In this document: positions 32,690 to 41,883 of the stretch, one piece after another | Layout of the letters: each line of letters opens with the position of its first letter | How positions within the stretch are numbered: position 1 is the stretch's first letter | Assembly: GCF_021287135.1 (NCBI RefSeq) | Contig: NZ_JAJTBB010000037.1 | Coordinates: forward strand, 1 to 43,157 | Origin: Acidovorax sp. | GTDB lineage: Bacteria > Pseudomonadota > Gammaproteobacteria > Burkholderiales > Burkholderiaceae_C | Direction: 5' to 3' | Length of the DNA stretch: 43,157 nt | Notes under the pieces: model-generated | The model's database searches: none | What the model saw: only the letters and a program-made list of their open reading frames with translations | Told to the model about the DNA's origin: nothing | Translations under genes and position numbers: made by a program

Positions 32690-32995
32690 ATGGGCGTCGG
32701 AGCGCCCATGCTTCGTTGTCTGACTCACCGCAGCTGTTTGAGCGGAGCGCCGCAGGCGCGCAGCGAGTTCTGCGGTGCACCCCGCGACCGAGCACCCCAG
32801 GTTGCCCCGTAGCGCAGCGAAGGGGTCGCAGACAGTAGGGTCGCCCTTTCTTTGGTTCCATTCTTTCGGCGACGCGAAAGAAAGGGACTCGCCCGCCGGG
32901 GCGACATCCCGGCTCCCACCCTCAAACAAAGCACGCCGCTCAAATTAGCGACTGAGCGTTCCCGCCCTGGCTTCGACAGACTCAGCCCGCACGGT
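32690..32995 (-). repeat. Right arm of an 830-bp inverted-repeat element
   Basis: Read on the minus strand it repeats the left arm: GGGCTGAGTCTGTCGAAGC, CCTTTCTTTCGCGTCGCC, CTTCGCTGCGCTACGGGGCA, GGTGCACCGCAGAACTC. The 230-bp centre (32461-32689) is GC-rich and noncoding, with CTTCGGGCCATCG-type hairpins. The element fills the whole gap between convergent DUF445 and ridA-like genes. Confidence 0.8.
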
Positions 32996-33004
32996 GCAGC
33001 GCAT

Positions 33005-33418
33005 TCACTCCCCGTCCGGCACCACCGCCGTCGCCTCAATCTCCACCTTCGCACGCTCCTCCATCAACCCCGCCACCTGCACGCACGCCATCGCCGGAAA
33101 GTGCTTGCCCAGCACCTCGCGGTACACCGCGCCCAGTTCTTTCAACCGCGCGTTGTATTCCTTGCGGTCCACCACATACCAGGTCAGCCGCACCAGGTGT
33201 TCGGGGCCTGCGCCGCCGGCCTCCAGCACCGCCCGCACATTCAGCAGCGTTTGCTTCGTCTGTGCGATGAAGTCGTCGCTTTCAAACTGCTGCTGCGCAT
33301 TCCAGCCGATCTGCCCGCCCGTAAAAACCGTCGTGCCGCGCGCTGCCACCCCATTGGCATACCCCTTCGGGGCGACCCAGCCCTCGGGTTGCAAAAGCGT
33401 GTGTTTCATCGTCGTCAT
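33005..33418 (-). CDS. RidA/YjgF-family imine deaminase-like protein
   Basis: A 137-residue member of the Rid family, trimeric enzymes that hydrolyse reactive enamines and imines. GVAARGTTVFTGGQIGWNAQ, QTKQTLLNVRAVLEAGGA and VEIEATAVVP are family blocks; VRLTWYVVDRKEY stands where others have VRVTVFVTD. The canonical substrate arginine region (ARxxV near the end) is degenerate, so it belongs to a Rid subgroup rather than RidA proper. Its ATG overlaps the ligase stop as ATGA. In 2-aminobenzoate clusters a Rid protein would suit the release of ammonia from an enamine intermediate. Confidence 0.85.
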   Translation of the reverse strand: MTTMKHTLLQPEGWVAPKGYANGVAARGTTVFTGGQIGWNAQQQFESDDFIAQTKQTLLNVRAVLEAGGAGPEHLVRLTWYVVDRKEYNARLKELGAVYREVLGKHFPAMACVQVAGLMEERAKVEIEATAVVPDGE

Positions 33419-35091
33419 GGCTTTGTTTCTGCTGCTGAAGAAGAAGGCGGAGGAGAAGGAGAAGGAGACGGAGCCGCCGCACCCTGGCGCAGCTTGAAGC
33501 GCTGCAGCTTGCCGGTCTCGGTGCGGGGCAGCGCGGTGGCGAACTCCACGATGCGCGGGTACTTGTAGGGGGCGATGGTGGCTTTCACATGGTCCTGCAG
33601 CGCGCGCGCCAGGGCCGCATCGCCGGTGTGGCCGGGCTTGAGCACGCACACCGCCTTGACGACCATGCCGCGCTCCTCGTCGGGCACGCCGATCACGCCG
33701 CACTCGGCCACCGCCGGGTGGCGCAGCAGGGCGTCTTCCACCTCGGGGCCGCCCACGTTGTAGCCGGCGGTGATGATCATGTCGTCGTCGCGCGCCTGGT
33801 AGAAGAAGTAGCCGTCGGCGTCTTGCACAAAAGCGTCGCCGGGGTAGTTCCACCCGCTCTTCACGTACTTGGCCTGGCGCTCATCCTGAAGGTACTTGCA
33901 GCCCGTGGGGCCGATCACCGCGAGCTTGCCCACGGTGCCGCGCGGTACCTCGTGGCCCTGGTCATCCACCACCCTGGCGGTGTAGCCGGGCACCACCTTG
34001 CCGATAGCGCCGCGGCGCACTGCGTCGCCGGCCGACGAGATGAAGATGTGGAACATCTCCGTGGCGCCGATGCCGTCGGTCATCTCGATGCCCGTGGCGT
34101 CCTTCCACAGCTGGCGCGTGGCGTCGGGCAGGCCCTCGCCCGCGCTGACGCTGATGCGCAGCTGCGGCAGACCGATCTTCTTGGCGAACGGCGCCATCTG
34201 CCGGTAGAAGGTGGGCGCGGTGTAGCTGATGGTGACGCCCGCGTCGCGCATCAGCACCACCATGGTCTCGGGCGTATAGGGCTGGTCCGGAAAGTACACG
34301 CTGGCCCCGGCCCACATCGGAAACACCAGCAGCCCGCCCAGCCCGAAGGTGAATGCCAGCGGCGGCGAGCCGGCCACCACGTCGTCCGGCGTGGCCTTGA
34401 GCACATGGCGCGGCCAGGCCTCGCAGCCCGCCAGCACGTCGCGGTGCGTGTGCACGGCGGCCTTGGGCGCGCCCGTGGTGCCCGAGGTAAAGGCCATCAG
34501 CGCGATGTCGTCGGCCGCCGTGGGGCAGGGCGGCGTGGTGCCGGGCTTGCCTTCCGCGCGCTGGAGCAGGTCGGCCGCATCGGGCGCGGTGTGAAAAGGC
34601 ACGATGGCCGCCAGCACCGGGTGCTGCGCCTGCGCCGCCTGCAGCTCGGCCAGCAGGCGGCCGTCGCACAACGCGAGCGTGGGCTGGGCGCGCTCGATGA
34701 TGCTGCCCAGTTCGCCCGCGCGCAGCAGCGGCATGGTGGCCACCGCAATCAGCCCGGCATAGACCACGCCCAGCCAGGCCAGCGCCATCTCCACCGTGTT
34801 GCCGCCGCGCAGCAGCACGCGGTTGCCGGGCACCAGGCCGTGGTCCTGCGTCAGCACCTCGGCAATGCGCGCGGCCTCTGCGCGCGCTTCGCGGTAGGTG
34901 TACGTGCGGTGCGGTCCGCGCAGCAGGGGGCGGTCGATGTTGCCCGCGCGCTCGGCCTGGTCGAACAGGGCATGCACCAGATTCGCCTGGTCTGCGATCT
35001 GCAGTTCGGGCAGGTCGTAGCGCAGCGTGGGCCAGGCTTCGGGTGGCGGCAGGCGGTCGTGCACAAAGTGGTCGGGCTGGGCGGACTTCAT
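33415..35091 (-). CDS. Aryl-CoA ligase, probably 2-aminobenzoate–CoA ligase
   Basis: A 558-residue class I adenylating enzyme of the benzoate-CoA ligase subgroup. AFTSGTTGAPKAAVHTHRD is the P-loop, DGIGATEMFHIFISS (A5) is typical of benzoate/2-aminobenzoate ligases, and NVGGPEVEDALLRHP and ALPRTETGKLQRFKLR (catalytic K) close the C-domain. The start has AGGAG and follows the dehydrogenase stop by four bases. The tail after the catalytic lysine is repetitive (SPSPSPPPSSS). Genomic context with the monooxygenase/reductase favours 2-aminobenzoate; salicylate is the alternative. Confidence 0.88.
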   Translation of the reverse strand: MKSAQPDHFVHDRLPPPEAWPTLRYDLPELQIADQANLVHALFDQAERAGNIDRPLLRGPHRTYTYREARAEAARIAEVLTQDHGLVPGNRVLLRGGNTVEMALAWLGVVYAGLIAVATMPLLRAGELGSIIERAQPTLALCDGRLLAELQAAQAQHPVLAAIVPFHTAPDAADLLQRAEGKPGTTPPCPTAADDIALMAFTSGTTGAPKAAVHTHRDVLAGCEAWPRHVLKATPDDVVAGSPPLAFTFGLGGLLVFPMWAGASVYFPDQPYTPETMVVLMRDAGVTISYTAPTFYRQMAPFAKKIGLPQLRISVSAGEGLPDATRQLWKDATGIEMTDGIGATEMFHIFISSAGDAVRRGAIGKVVPGYTARVVDDQGHEVPRGTVGKLAVIGPTGCKYLQDERQAKYVKSGWNYPGDAFVQDADGYFFYQARDDDMIITAGYNVGGPEVEDALLRHPAVAECGVIGVPDEERGMVVKAVCVLKPGHTGDAALARALQDHVKATIAPYKYPRIVEFATALPRTETGKLQRFKLRQGAAAPSPSPSPPPSSSAAETKP

Positions 35092-35095
35092 GAAA

Positions 35096-36292
35096 TCACT
35101 CCTGCAAAAGGCTTTTGCCGATGATGAGCTGCTGCACCTCGGTGGCACCTTCGTAGATGCGCAGCGAGCGGATGTCGCGGTACAGCGACTCGACCTTGCT
35201 GCCCACCTCCACGCCACGCCCGCCGTGCAGCTGCAGCGCCATGTCGATCACGCGCTGGGCGTTTTCGGTGGCGGTCATCTTGGCCATGGCTGCTTCTGCG
35301 GTGACACGCGCCTGGCCGGTGTCGCGCAGCCAGGCCGCGCGGTAGGTGAGCAGCGCGGCGCTGTCCACCAGCGCGGCCATCTCGCCCAGCTTGGCCTGCG
35401 TGAGCTGGAAGTCTGCGAGCGTCTGGCCGAACATCCGGCGCTGGCGTGCGTGGTGCACGGCCTCGGCCAGCGCACGGCGTGCCATGCCCAGGGCGGCGGC
35501 GGCCACCGAGGCGCGGAAGATGTCCAGCGTGCGCATGGCCAGCTTGAAGCCGCCGTGCAGTTCGCCCAGCAGCGCGCGGGCGGGCACGGTGCAATCCGTG
35601 AACTGCAGCGTGGCCAGCGGGTGCGGCGCCATCACGTGGATGTGGCGCGAGGCATCCAGGCCCGGCGTGTTCGCATCGATGATGAAGGCGCTGATGCCCC
35701 GCGTGCCGCCGGCCGGGTCGGTCTTGGCGAACACACAGTAGAAGTCGGCGATGCCCCCATTGCTGATCCAGGTCTTGTTGCCATTCAAGCAAAAAGTGCC
35801 CGCAGCGCTTGCTGGGTCAGCGCTGGAAGCTATGGTTTGCATAGCGCCCACGTCCGACCCTGCCTCGGGCTCGGACAGCGCAAACGCCGCAATCAGCTCC
35901 CCGCGCGCCACGCCCCGCAGGTAGTGCGCCTGCTGCGCGGGGTTGCCCGCCAGCGTGATCGCACCGCTGCCCAGCCCTTGCATCGCAAACGCGAAGTCCG
36001 CCAGTGGCGAGTGGTAGGCCAGTGTCTCGCGCAGCAGCACCAGTGCGCGCGAGTCCAACGCCGGCAGCGCGCCGCCGTGCGCCGCCGGAACGCAATAGCG
36101 CAGCCAGCCGCCCGCACCCAGGCGGCGCACCCACTCGCGGCAGGCGGCGCGGTCGTCGGCTTCATCGACTTCTTGCGCGGCGGCCCAGGGCACCAGGCCC
36201 TCGGCGAGCGTGCGGTGGGCATCGTCGAAGAAGGGCAGGGCCAGGTGCGCCGTGGAGGGCGGGTGCGGGGCTGGGGGTGTGGCGACGTGCAT
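35096..36292 (-). CDS. Acyl-CoA dehydrogenase
   Basis: A 398-residue FAD flavoenzyme of beta-oxidation type. [13 protein letters not shown] (138-150), [11 protein letters not shown] (170-180) and the C-terminal [20 protein letters not shown] with the YEGATE block (candidate base E381) are standard. In the operon it would oxidise a ring-cleavage acyl-CoA. Residues about 151-168 ([17 protein letters not shown]) are encoded by a palindromic element and make the loop a few residues longer than usual. Four bases separate it from the genes on both sides. Confidence 0.9.
   Translation of the reverse strand: MHVATPPAPHPPSTAHLALPFFDDAHRTLAEGLVPWAAAQEVDEADDRAACREWVRRLGAGGWLRYCVPAAHGGALPALDSRALVLLRETLAYHSPLADFAFAMQGLGSGAITLAGNPAQQAHYLRGVARGELIAAFALSEPEAGSDVGAMQTIASSADPASAAGTFCLNGNKTWISNGGIADFYCVFAKTDPAGGTRGISAFIIDANTPGLDASRHIHVMAPHPLATLQFTDCTVPARALLGELHGGFKLAMRTLDIFRASVAAAALGMARRALAEAVHHARQRRMFGQTLADFQLTQAKLGEMAALVDSAALLTYRAAWLRDTGQARVTAEAAMAKMTATENAQRVIDMALQLHGGRGVEVGSKVESLYRDIRSLRIYEGATEVQQLIIGKSLLQE
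35788..35840 (-). repeat. Palindromic element copy, in frame inside the acyl-CoA dehydrogenase gene
   Basis: Arms CAGCGCTT (35803-35810) and CAGCGCTG (35818-35825; one mismatch) with a seven-base loop. On the coding strand it reads CCATAGCTTCC before and GCGGGCACTTTTTGC after, and encodes [13 protein letters not shown]. Confidence 0.75.
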
Positions 36293-36296
36293 CTTC

Positions 36297-37151
36297 CTAA
36301 TCTCCCTGAAACACCGGCTTCTGCTTGGCCGCAAACGCCTCGTACGCACGCCGGAAGTCTTCCGTCTGCATGCAGATCGCCTGCGCCTGCGCTTCGGCCT
36401 CAATGGCCTGCTCGATGGTCATGCTCCATTCCTGGCTCAGCATGGTCTTGGTCATGCCGTGGGCAAAGGTGGGGCCGTCGGCCAGCGCGCGCGCCGTGGC
36501 CTGCACGTTGGCGAGCAGGTCGGCGCTTTCATACAGATCGTTGAAAAATCCCCAGGCCAGGCCCTCGTGCGCCGTCATCGCGCGGCCGGTGAACAGCAGC
36601 TCGCTGGCGCGGCCCTGCCCAATCATGCGCGGCAGCAGCGCGCAGGCGCCCATGTCGGCCCCGGCCAGGCCCACGCGGGTGAAGAGGAAGGCGGTCTTGG
36701 TGGCCTCGGTGCCGTAGCGCATGTCGCAGGCCAGCGCCATCATCGCGCCGGCACCGGCGCAGATGCCGTCGATGGCGCCCAGCACGGGCTGCGGGCAGGC
36801 GCGCATGGCCTTGACCAGGTCGCCCGTCATGCGCGTGAACTCCAGCAGCTCGGGCATGGTCATGGTGGTGAGCGGGCCGATGATCTCGTGCACATCGCCG
36901 CCCGAGCAGAAGTTGCCGCCCGCGCCGGTGACGACGATGGCCTTCACGTCGGTGGCAAAGCGCAGCGCGTGGAAGAAGTCGCGCAGCTCGGCATAGCTCT
37001 GGAAGGTGAGCGGGTTCTTGCGGTCCGGCCGGTTGAGCGTGACGGTGCCCACGCCGCCTTCGAAGCTCCAGCTGAAATGCTCGGCCACGTAGTTCGCCTG
37101 CGGGTTGAACTGCTCGCGCATGGGGTTGCTCGCCCCGATGTAGTGCTTCAT
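36297..37151 (-). CDS. Enoyl-CoA hydratase/isomerase family protein
   Basis: A 284-residue crotonase-fold enzyme. The oxyanion-hole blocks are [15 protein letters not shown] and [41 protein letters not shown] carries the region of the second acid/base (D instead of the usual E). It would hydrate or open an unsaturated or alicyclic acyl-CoA made by the monooxygenase/reductase. The ATG overlaps the MarR stop as ATGA; AGGAG lies nine bases before. Confidence 0.92.
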   Translation of the reverse strand: MKHYIGASNPMREQFNPQANYVAEHFSWSFEGGVGTVTLNRPDRKNPLTFQSYAELRDFFHALRFATDVKAIVVTGAGGNFCSGGDVHEIIGPLTTMTMPELLEFTRMTGDLVKAMRACPQPVLGAIDGICAGAGAMMALACDMRYGTEATKTAFLFTRVGLAGADMGACALLPRMIGQGRASELLFTGRAMTAHEGLAWGFFNDLYESADLLANVQATARALADGPTFAHGMTKTMLSQEWSMTIEQAIEAEAQAQAICMQTEDFRRAYEAFAAKQKPVFQGD

Positions 37152-37627
37152 TCGGCGGTCTCCTGTGTGTGTTCCTTCACCTTGCCCAGCAGCCGGTACA
37201 AGGTGGCGATGTCGCGCTCGCCCAGGGTGGCGAAGGCCTCCACGATCCACTGCTCGTGCTGGCGCGCCATGGTGTTGAACTGCTCGCGGCCTTGGGGCGT
37301 GAGGCGCACGCGGTAGGCGCGCCGGTCGCCCTCCACGTCCATGCGCTCGACCAGCCCCTCGGCCACCAGCTGGTCGGTGATGCCCGTGATGTTGCCGCTG
37401 GTCACCATCATGCGGCGCGAGAGCTCTTTCATCTTCAGGCCGTCCGGCGCGCGCTCCAGCTGCGCCATCAGGTCAAAGCGGGGCAGCGTGGTGTCGAACT
37501 GGGCGCGCAGCTGGCCGCGCACCTGCTTTTCAATGAGCTGTGTGCAGGTGAGGAGGCGCAGCCACAGGCGCAGGGCCTCGGGGTGTTCGCTGGGGGCGGC
37601 GCCGTGCAGGCGGGCTTCAAGGTCCAT
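37148..37627 (-). CDS. MarR-family regulator of the operon
   Basis: A 159-residue winged-helix regulator. [32 protein letters not shown] is the helix-turn-helix and [19 protein letters not shown] the wing. It is the second gene of the operon, ten bases after the monooxygenase. MarR proteins of aromatic-CoA clusters usually respond to the aryl-CoA; the perfect palindrome over the promoter at 40083-40096 is its probable operator, making the operon autoregulated. Confidence 0.92.
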   Translation of the reverse strand: MDLEARLHGAAPSEHPEALRLWLRLLTCTQLIEKQVRGQLRAQFDTTLPRFDLMAQLERAPDGLKMKELSRRMMVTSGNITGITDQLVAEGLVERMDVEGDRRAYRVRLTPQGREQFNTMARQHEQWIVEAFATLGERDIATLYRLLGKVKEHTQETAE

Positions 37628-37637
37628 AAGCGGGGGT

Positions 37638-40073
37638 TTACTCGATTGCTGCGATTTTTGTAGCTGTTTGCGCTGGGCTGGCAAGCGCTGCAGCCTGTTT
37701 TTGCTTGGAAACCTCGCGCAGCATCTGGTCGCGGCCGCTCCAGTACTGCACGGGCCAGTCGGTTTGCGCCGCGGCCTGGGGGCTGAGCTGCGCGGCGGCG
37801 TGCAGCGTCCAGGCCGGGTCGGCCAAGTGGGGGCGGGCGATGGCACACAGGTCGGCACGGCCAGCCGCGATGATGCTGTTGGCGTGGTCGGCCTCGGTGA
37901 TGGCGCCCACGGCCATGGTGGCGATGCCCACCTCGTTGCGGATGCGGTCGGCGAACGGAGTCTGGTACATGCGGCCATACACCGGGCGCGAATCGCGCGT
38001 GGTCTGGCCGGAGGACACGTCGATCAGGTCGGCACCGGCCGCCTTGAACCTGCGCGCGATGGCAATCGCGTCGTCTGCGGTGTTCCCATCGGGCAGCCAG
38101 TCGTGGGCCGAGATGCGCACGCTCATTGGTTTGTCGGCGGGCCACACGGCGCGCAGCGCGGTGAACACCTCCAGCGGATAGCGGCAGCGGTTCTCCAGGC
38201 TGCCGCCGTAGGCGTCCGTGCGCTGGTTGGTGGCGGGGCTCAAGAAGCTGGCCAGCAGGTAGCCGTGCGCGCAGTGCAGCTCCAGCCAGTCAAAGCCGCA
38301 GGCCACGGCGCGCCGGGTGCTCTCCACAAAGGCGGCCGTCACGCGGTCCATGTCGGCGCGGGTCATGGCGGCGGGCGTCTGGTTTTGCGCGCCGTAGGCG
38401 AGGGAGCTGGCGGCCAGCAGGGGCCAGTTGCCGGTTTCCAGCGGCTCGTCCGTGCCTTCCCAGCCCACGCGCGTGGAGCCTTTGGGGCCGCTGTGCCCCA
38501 GCTGCAGGCCGATCTTGGCCGTGCTGCTGCCGTGCACAAAGTGCACGATGCGTGCGAAGGCGCTTTGCTGCGCATCGTTCCACAGCCCCGTGCACGCGGG
38601 GGTAATGCGGCCCTCGGGCGTGGGGCTGGTCATCTCCACCATCACCAGCGCCGCGCCGCCCAGGGCGCGCGCGCCCAGGTGCACCAGGTGGAAGTCCTGC
38701 GGCACGCCTTCGACCGCGCTGTAGGTGGCCATGGGGGAGACGACGATGCGGTTCTTGAGCGTGAGGCCCTTCAAAGTGAATGGGGTGAGCATCGGCGGCA
38801 CCGCAAGGGCGGAGCCCCCACGCTTCACGGCTTCGCCTGTTGCGCTGCCCGCCGAGGGGGCTGCCCCGCCTTGGGGCGGCCCGGCGGCGGGGCGTGCCGC
38901 CGCAAGCCAAGCCTCGTAACCCTCCAGCCACGCGGCATCGCGCAGCCGCAGGTTCTCGTGGCTGATGCGCTGGCTGCGCGTAAGCAAGGAGTAGGTGAAC
39001 TGCTCGATGGGCATGCCGGTGTAGCGCACCACGTTTTCAAACCACTCGGTGCTGTTGCGCGCGGCGTTCTGGATCTTGAGCACCTCCACGCTGCGGCGCG
39101 CCTCGTAGTGCTGCAGCACCTCGTCGATGGGCAAGCCGGTCGCAAACTCGTTGGCGAGGTCGATGGCGTCTTCCAGCGCTAGCTTGGTGCCGCTGCCAAT
39201 CGAGAAATGCGCCGTGTGCGCCGCGTCGCCCATCAGCACGATGGGTACCTGCTTGCCGCCAATCGCTTCGCGGTGCACCCAGGTGTTGCAGATGACGCGC
39301 GGAAAGCGGATCCAGTTGGCCGAGCCGCGCAGGTGCGTGGCGTTGCTGATGAGGGCGTTGCCGTCCAGGTATTTCGCAAACAGCGTTTCGCAGAACGCAA
39401 TCGCTTCGGGCTGCTCCATCTGGTCCAGGCCGTGGGCCTTCCACACGGCCTCGGGCGTTTCGACGATGAAGGTGGAGGTGTCAGCGTCGAACTGGTACGC
39501 GTGGGCCTGGAACCAGCCGTGCTCGGTCTGCTCGAACGCGAAGGTGAAGGCGTCGAACTTCTTCTTGGTGCCCAGCCACACGAAGCGGCATTGGCGCAGG
39601 TCGATGTCGGGCTGGTAGGTGGCCGCATAGCGCGTGCGGATGCGGCTGTTGAGGCCGTCGCTCGCAATCACCAGGTCGGCGTTGTACTGGGCGGCCAAGG
39701 CCTGGTCGTCCGTCACATCGGTTTCAAACACCAGCTCCACGCCCAGCGTCAGGCAGCGGTCCTGCAGGATGTTGAGCAGGTGCTTGCGGCCAATGCCGCA
39801 AAAGCCGTGGCCGGTGGAGCGCACGCTGCGGCCCTTGAAGAACACCTCAATGTCGTCCCAGTGGTTGAACGCATCGCCGATCAGCGCGGCGGTGGGCGCG
39901 TCGGCCGCGCGCAGGTTCGCGAGCGTCTGGTCCGACAGCACCACGCCCCAGCCAAAGGTATCGAACGGCCGGTTGCGCTCCACCACGGTGACGCGGTGGG
40001 CGGGGTTCTGCTGCTTCATCAGCAGCGCGAAGTAGAGGCCTGCGGGGCCGCCGCCGATGCAGAGGATGTTCAT
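37638..40073 (-). CDS. FAD monooxygenase / old-yellow-enzyme fusion (2-aminobenzoyl-CoA monooxygenase/reductase type)
   Basis: An 811-residue two-domain flavoenzyme. Residues 1 to about 390 are a salicylate-hydroxylase-like FAD domain: GGGPAG (7-12), [14 protein letters not shown] (133-146), [24 protein letters not shown] (280-303 in blocks). Residues 428 to about 795 are a NADH:flavin oxidoreductase barrel ([34 protein letters not shown]). This fusion hydroxylates an aryl-CoA and, in the 2-aminobenzoate pathway, then reduces the ring; the same family is also annotated salicylyl-CoA 5-hydroxylase. The linker 391-427 ([12 protein letters not shown] and on) is encoded by GC-rich palindromic DNA. 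First gene of the operon; no ribosome site, near-leaderless promoter. Confidence 0.88.
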   Translation of the reverse strand: MNILCIGGGPAGLYFALLMKQQNPAHRVTVVERNRPFDTFGWGVVLSDQTLANLRAADAPTAALIGDAFNHWDDIEVFFKGRSVRSTGHGFCGIGRKHLLNILQDRCLTLGVELVFETDVTDDQALAAQYNADLVIASDGLNSRIRTRYAATYQPDIDLRQCRFVWLGTKKKFDAFTFAFEQTEHGWFQAHAYQFDADTSTFIVETPEAVWKAHGLDQMEQPEAIAFCETLFAKYLDGNALISNATHLRGSANWIRFPRVICNTWVHREAIGGKQVPIVLMGDAAHTAHFSIGSGTKLALEDAIDLANEFATGLPIDEVLQHYEARRSVEVLKIQNAARNSTEWFENVVRYTGMPIEQFTYSLLTRSQRISHENLRLRDAAWLEGYEAWLAAARPAAGPPQGGAAPSAGSATGEAVKRGGSALAVPPMLTPFTLKGLTLKNRIVVSPMATYSAVEGVPQDFHLVHLGARALGGAALVMVEMTSPTPEGRITPACTGLWNDAQQSAFARIVHFVHGSSTAKIGLQLGHSGPKGSTRVGWEGTDEPLETGNWPLLAASSLAYGAQNQTPAAMTRADMDRVTAAFVESTRRAVACGFDWLELHCAHGYLLASFLSPATNQRTDAYGGSLENRCRYPLEVFTALRAVWPADKPMSVRISAHDWLPDGNTADDAIAIARRFKAAGADLIDVSSGQTTRDSRPVYGRMYQTPFADRIRNEVGIATMAVGAITEADHANSIIAAGRADLCAIARPHLADPAWTLHAAAQLSPQAAAQTDWPVQYWSGRDQMLREVSKQKQAAALASPAQTATKIAAIE
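37641..37706 (+). repeat. Palindromic element copy at the 3' end of the monooxygenase gene
   Basis: TGCGCTG (37669-37675) and AAGCGCT (37683-37689; five of seven paired) with a seven-base loop, preceded by TGTAGCTG and followed by GCAGCCTGTTTTTGC. Here the gene reads the opposite strand; it supplies the final residues [16 protein letters not shown] and reaches nearly to the stop codon. Confidence 0.65.
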
Positions 40074-40074
40074 G

Positions 40075-40109
40075 TCAAAATAGTTTAGACCTAAACAAAG
40101 TGGTGTCAA
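40075..40109 (-). promoter_or_regulatory. Operon promoter with overlapping MarR-type palindrome
   Basis: On the minus strand, TTGACA (40109-40104), a 16-base spacer, and TAAACT (40087-40082) form a good sigma-70 promoter. The perfect palindrome GTTTAG-N2-CTAAAC (40083-40096) covers the -10 box. The ATG at 40073 is only about nine bases beyond the -10, which implies a 5' leader of a few bases at most. Confidence 0.7.
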
Positions 40110-40212
40110 TGGGGCCGTCCCGGTGCCGTGGCAAGACCTTCCTTGTAGGACGCCGCCGCCTCCGCCATTGCAGTGGTTGACGCCACCGCGGCCGCCCTCC
40201 AACAATGCGGGC

Positions 40213-41550
40213 ATGAAGCACCTGCTCCACTCCCTGGAGGGGCGGCTGGCCGCGCTGCCGGTGCCGCTGGCGGTGGAGCTGCCGGCCGGACGGCAGCTGG
40301 GCGCGCCCAACCCTGCAGTGACGCTGCGCTTTCGCGACCGGCTGGCGCTGGTGGCGCTGGCCACGGGGGAGATCGGCCGCGTGGGCGCCGCCATCGTGGA
40401 GGGCCGCGTGGCGCTGGAAGGCGGCATGCGCGACCTGATGGCAGCCGCAGCGGGGCTGCTCACACGCGACCCCGCCCGCGATGAGCACCACGGCTGGTGG
40501 CACCGCGTGCTGGCGCGGGCGCGCTCCATGGCGGCGCACACGCTGGCGCACGATGCGCGGCATGTGCAGTTCCACTACGACCTGTCCGACGCGTTCTATG
40601 CCTTGTGGCTGGACCCGCGCCGGGTGTATTCCTGCGCCTACTTTCGCAGCCCGGACCTTTCGCTGGCCCAGGCGCAGGAGGCCAAGCTCGACCATATCTG
40701 CCGCAAGCTGCGCCTGGCGCCCGGCGAGCGGTTCCTGGACATCGGCGCCGGCTGGGGCGCGCTGCTCCTGTGGGCGGCGGAGCACTACGGCGTGGACGCC
40801 ACGGGCATCACCCTGTCGCGCAACCAGCATGCCCACGTGCAGCAGCTGATCGAGGCGCGCGGCCTGCAGGGGCGGGTGCGCGTGCAACTGTGCGACTACC
40901 GGGAGCTGCAGGTGGCACAGCCCTTTGACAAGATTGCCTCGGTCGGCATGTTCGAACACGTGGGCCGCGCGCAGATGGAGCGCTACTTTGCCACCGTGGC
41001 GCGCCTGCTGCGCCCGGGCGGCCTGGTGCTCAACCACGGCATCACCGCGGGCGGCGTGGACAACGCCCAGCTGGGCGCGGGCATGGGCGAGTTCGTGGAG
41101 CAGTACATCTTCCCTGGCGGCGAGCTGCTGCATGTGAGCACAGTGCTGCACGACATGGCCCGCGCCGGCCTGGAGATGGTGGATACCGAGAACCTGCGCC
41201 CGCACTATGCCCGCACCCTGTGGGCGTGGTCGGACGGGCTGGAGGCCCAGCTGCCCGCCGCGCGCGCCGTGCTGGCGGCATCGGCCGGCGACAGCGACGC
41301 CGAGAAGGTCCTGCGCGCCTACCGCCTGTACCTCGCCGGCAGTGCGCTGGGCTTTGAACGCGGCTGGATGGCCCTGCACCAGATGCTGGCCGCCAAGCCC
41401 CACGGCGACACGGCCGCGGGCCCGTTGGTGGGGGCACAATCGGACTATCCGTTCACGCGCGACTACATGTACGGCGCGCTTTCCCGACCTGACCTTCACG
41501 CCGCATCCGCATGCTCTACAAATTCAAATCCCGCGCCGCCGCCGACCTGA
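40213..41550 (+). CDS. Cyclopropane-fatty-acid-synthase-like SAM methyltransferase
   Basis: A 445-residue class I methyltransferase. [18 protein letters not shown] and YSCAYFR are synthase signatures, [17 protein letters not shown] (174-190) binds S-adenosylmethionine, and [19 protein letters not shown] and [11 protein letters not shown] follow as in CFA/mycolic synthases. It methylenates or methylates unsaturated acyl chains at the membrane. The start is ATG 40213; an upstream frame to 40123 is unlikely coding. Its end overlaps the DUF1840 gene by 40 bases. Confidence 0.9.
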   Translation: MKHLLHSLEGRLAALPVPLAVELPAGRQLGAPNPAVTLRFRDRLALVALATGEIGRVGAAIVEGRVALEGGMRDLMAAAAGLLTRDPARDEHHGWWHRVLARARSMAAHTLAHDARHVQFHYDLSDAFYALWLDPRRVYSCAYFRSPDLSLAQAQEAKLDHICRKLRLAPGERFLDIGAGWGALLLWAAEHYGVDATGITLSRNQHAHVQQLIEARGLQGRVRVQLCDYRELQVAQPFDKIASVGMFEHVGRAQMERYFATVARLLRPGGLVLNHGITAGGVDNAQLGAGMGEFVEQYIFPGGELLHVSTVLHDMARAGLEMVDTENLRPHYARTLWAWSDGLEAQLPAARAVLAASAGDSDAEKVLRAYRLYLAGSALGFERGWMALHQMLAAKPHGDTAAGPLVGAQSDYPFTRDYMYGALSRPDLHAASACSTNSNPAPPPT

Positions 41551-41837
41551 TCATGCTGGAGCCCCAGGGCCGGCAGGTCGTCACCCTCATGGGCAAGACG
41601 CCCGGGGCCAGCGGCATCGTGACCGTGGCGCAGATTCCGGCCGCCATTGCCGCCCTGGAGGCGGCCGTGGCCGAAGAAGAGGCGCGCCTGAAAGCCCAGG
41701 CCGCCGAGGACGGCGACGACGAAGACGCGGCCGAGGCGGGCAAGGACGCCGTGCGCCTGCGCCAGCGGGTCGTGCCGCTCATCGACATGCTCCAGCGCAG
41801 CGCGGCCGCCGGGGTCGACGTCGTCTGGGGCGTGTAG
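41511..41837 (+). CDS. DUF1840 protein
   Basis: A 108-residue protein beginning [16 protein letters not shown], with VVTLMGKTPGASGIVTVAQIPAAI and a C-terminal PLIDMLQRSAAAGVDVVWGV, the pattern of DUF1840, a small betaproteobacterial family without known function. An acidic stretch (AEDGDDEDAAEAG) splits two helices. It starts inside the methyltransferase gene in another frame, so translation is likely coupled. Confidence 0.88.
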   Translation: MLYKFKSRAAADLIMLEPQGRQVVTLMGKTPGASGIVTVAQIPAAIAALEAAVAEEEARLKAQAAEDGDDEDAAEAGKDAVRLRQRVVPLIDMLQRSAAAGVDVVWGV

Positions 41838-41883
41838 CGCCTTTGGCGCAGGCGGCGCGGCGGCGCTGCCGCCGCCCGGCCCT

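Noticed and set aside
32166-32995. Small proteins encoded in the gap between DUF445 and Rid genes
   Set aside because: All frames are repeat-derived, appear in inverted duplicate, and lack start signals or known motifs.
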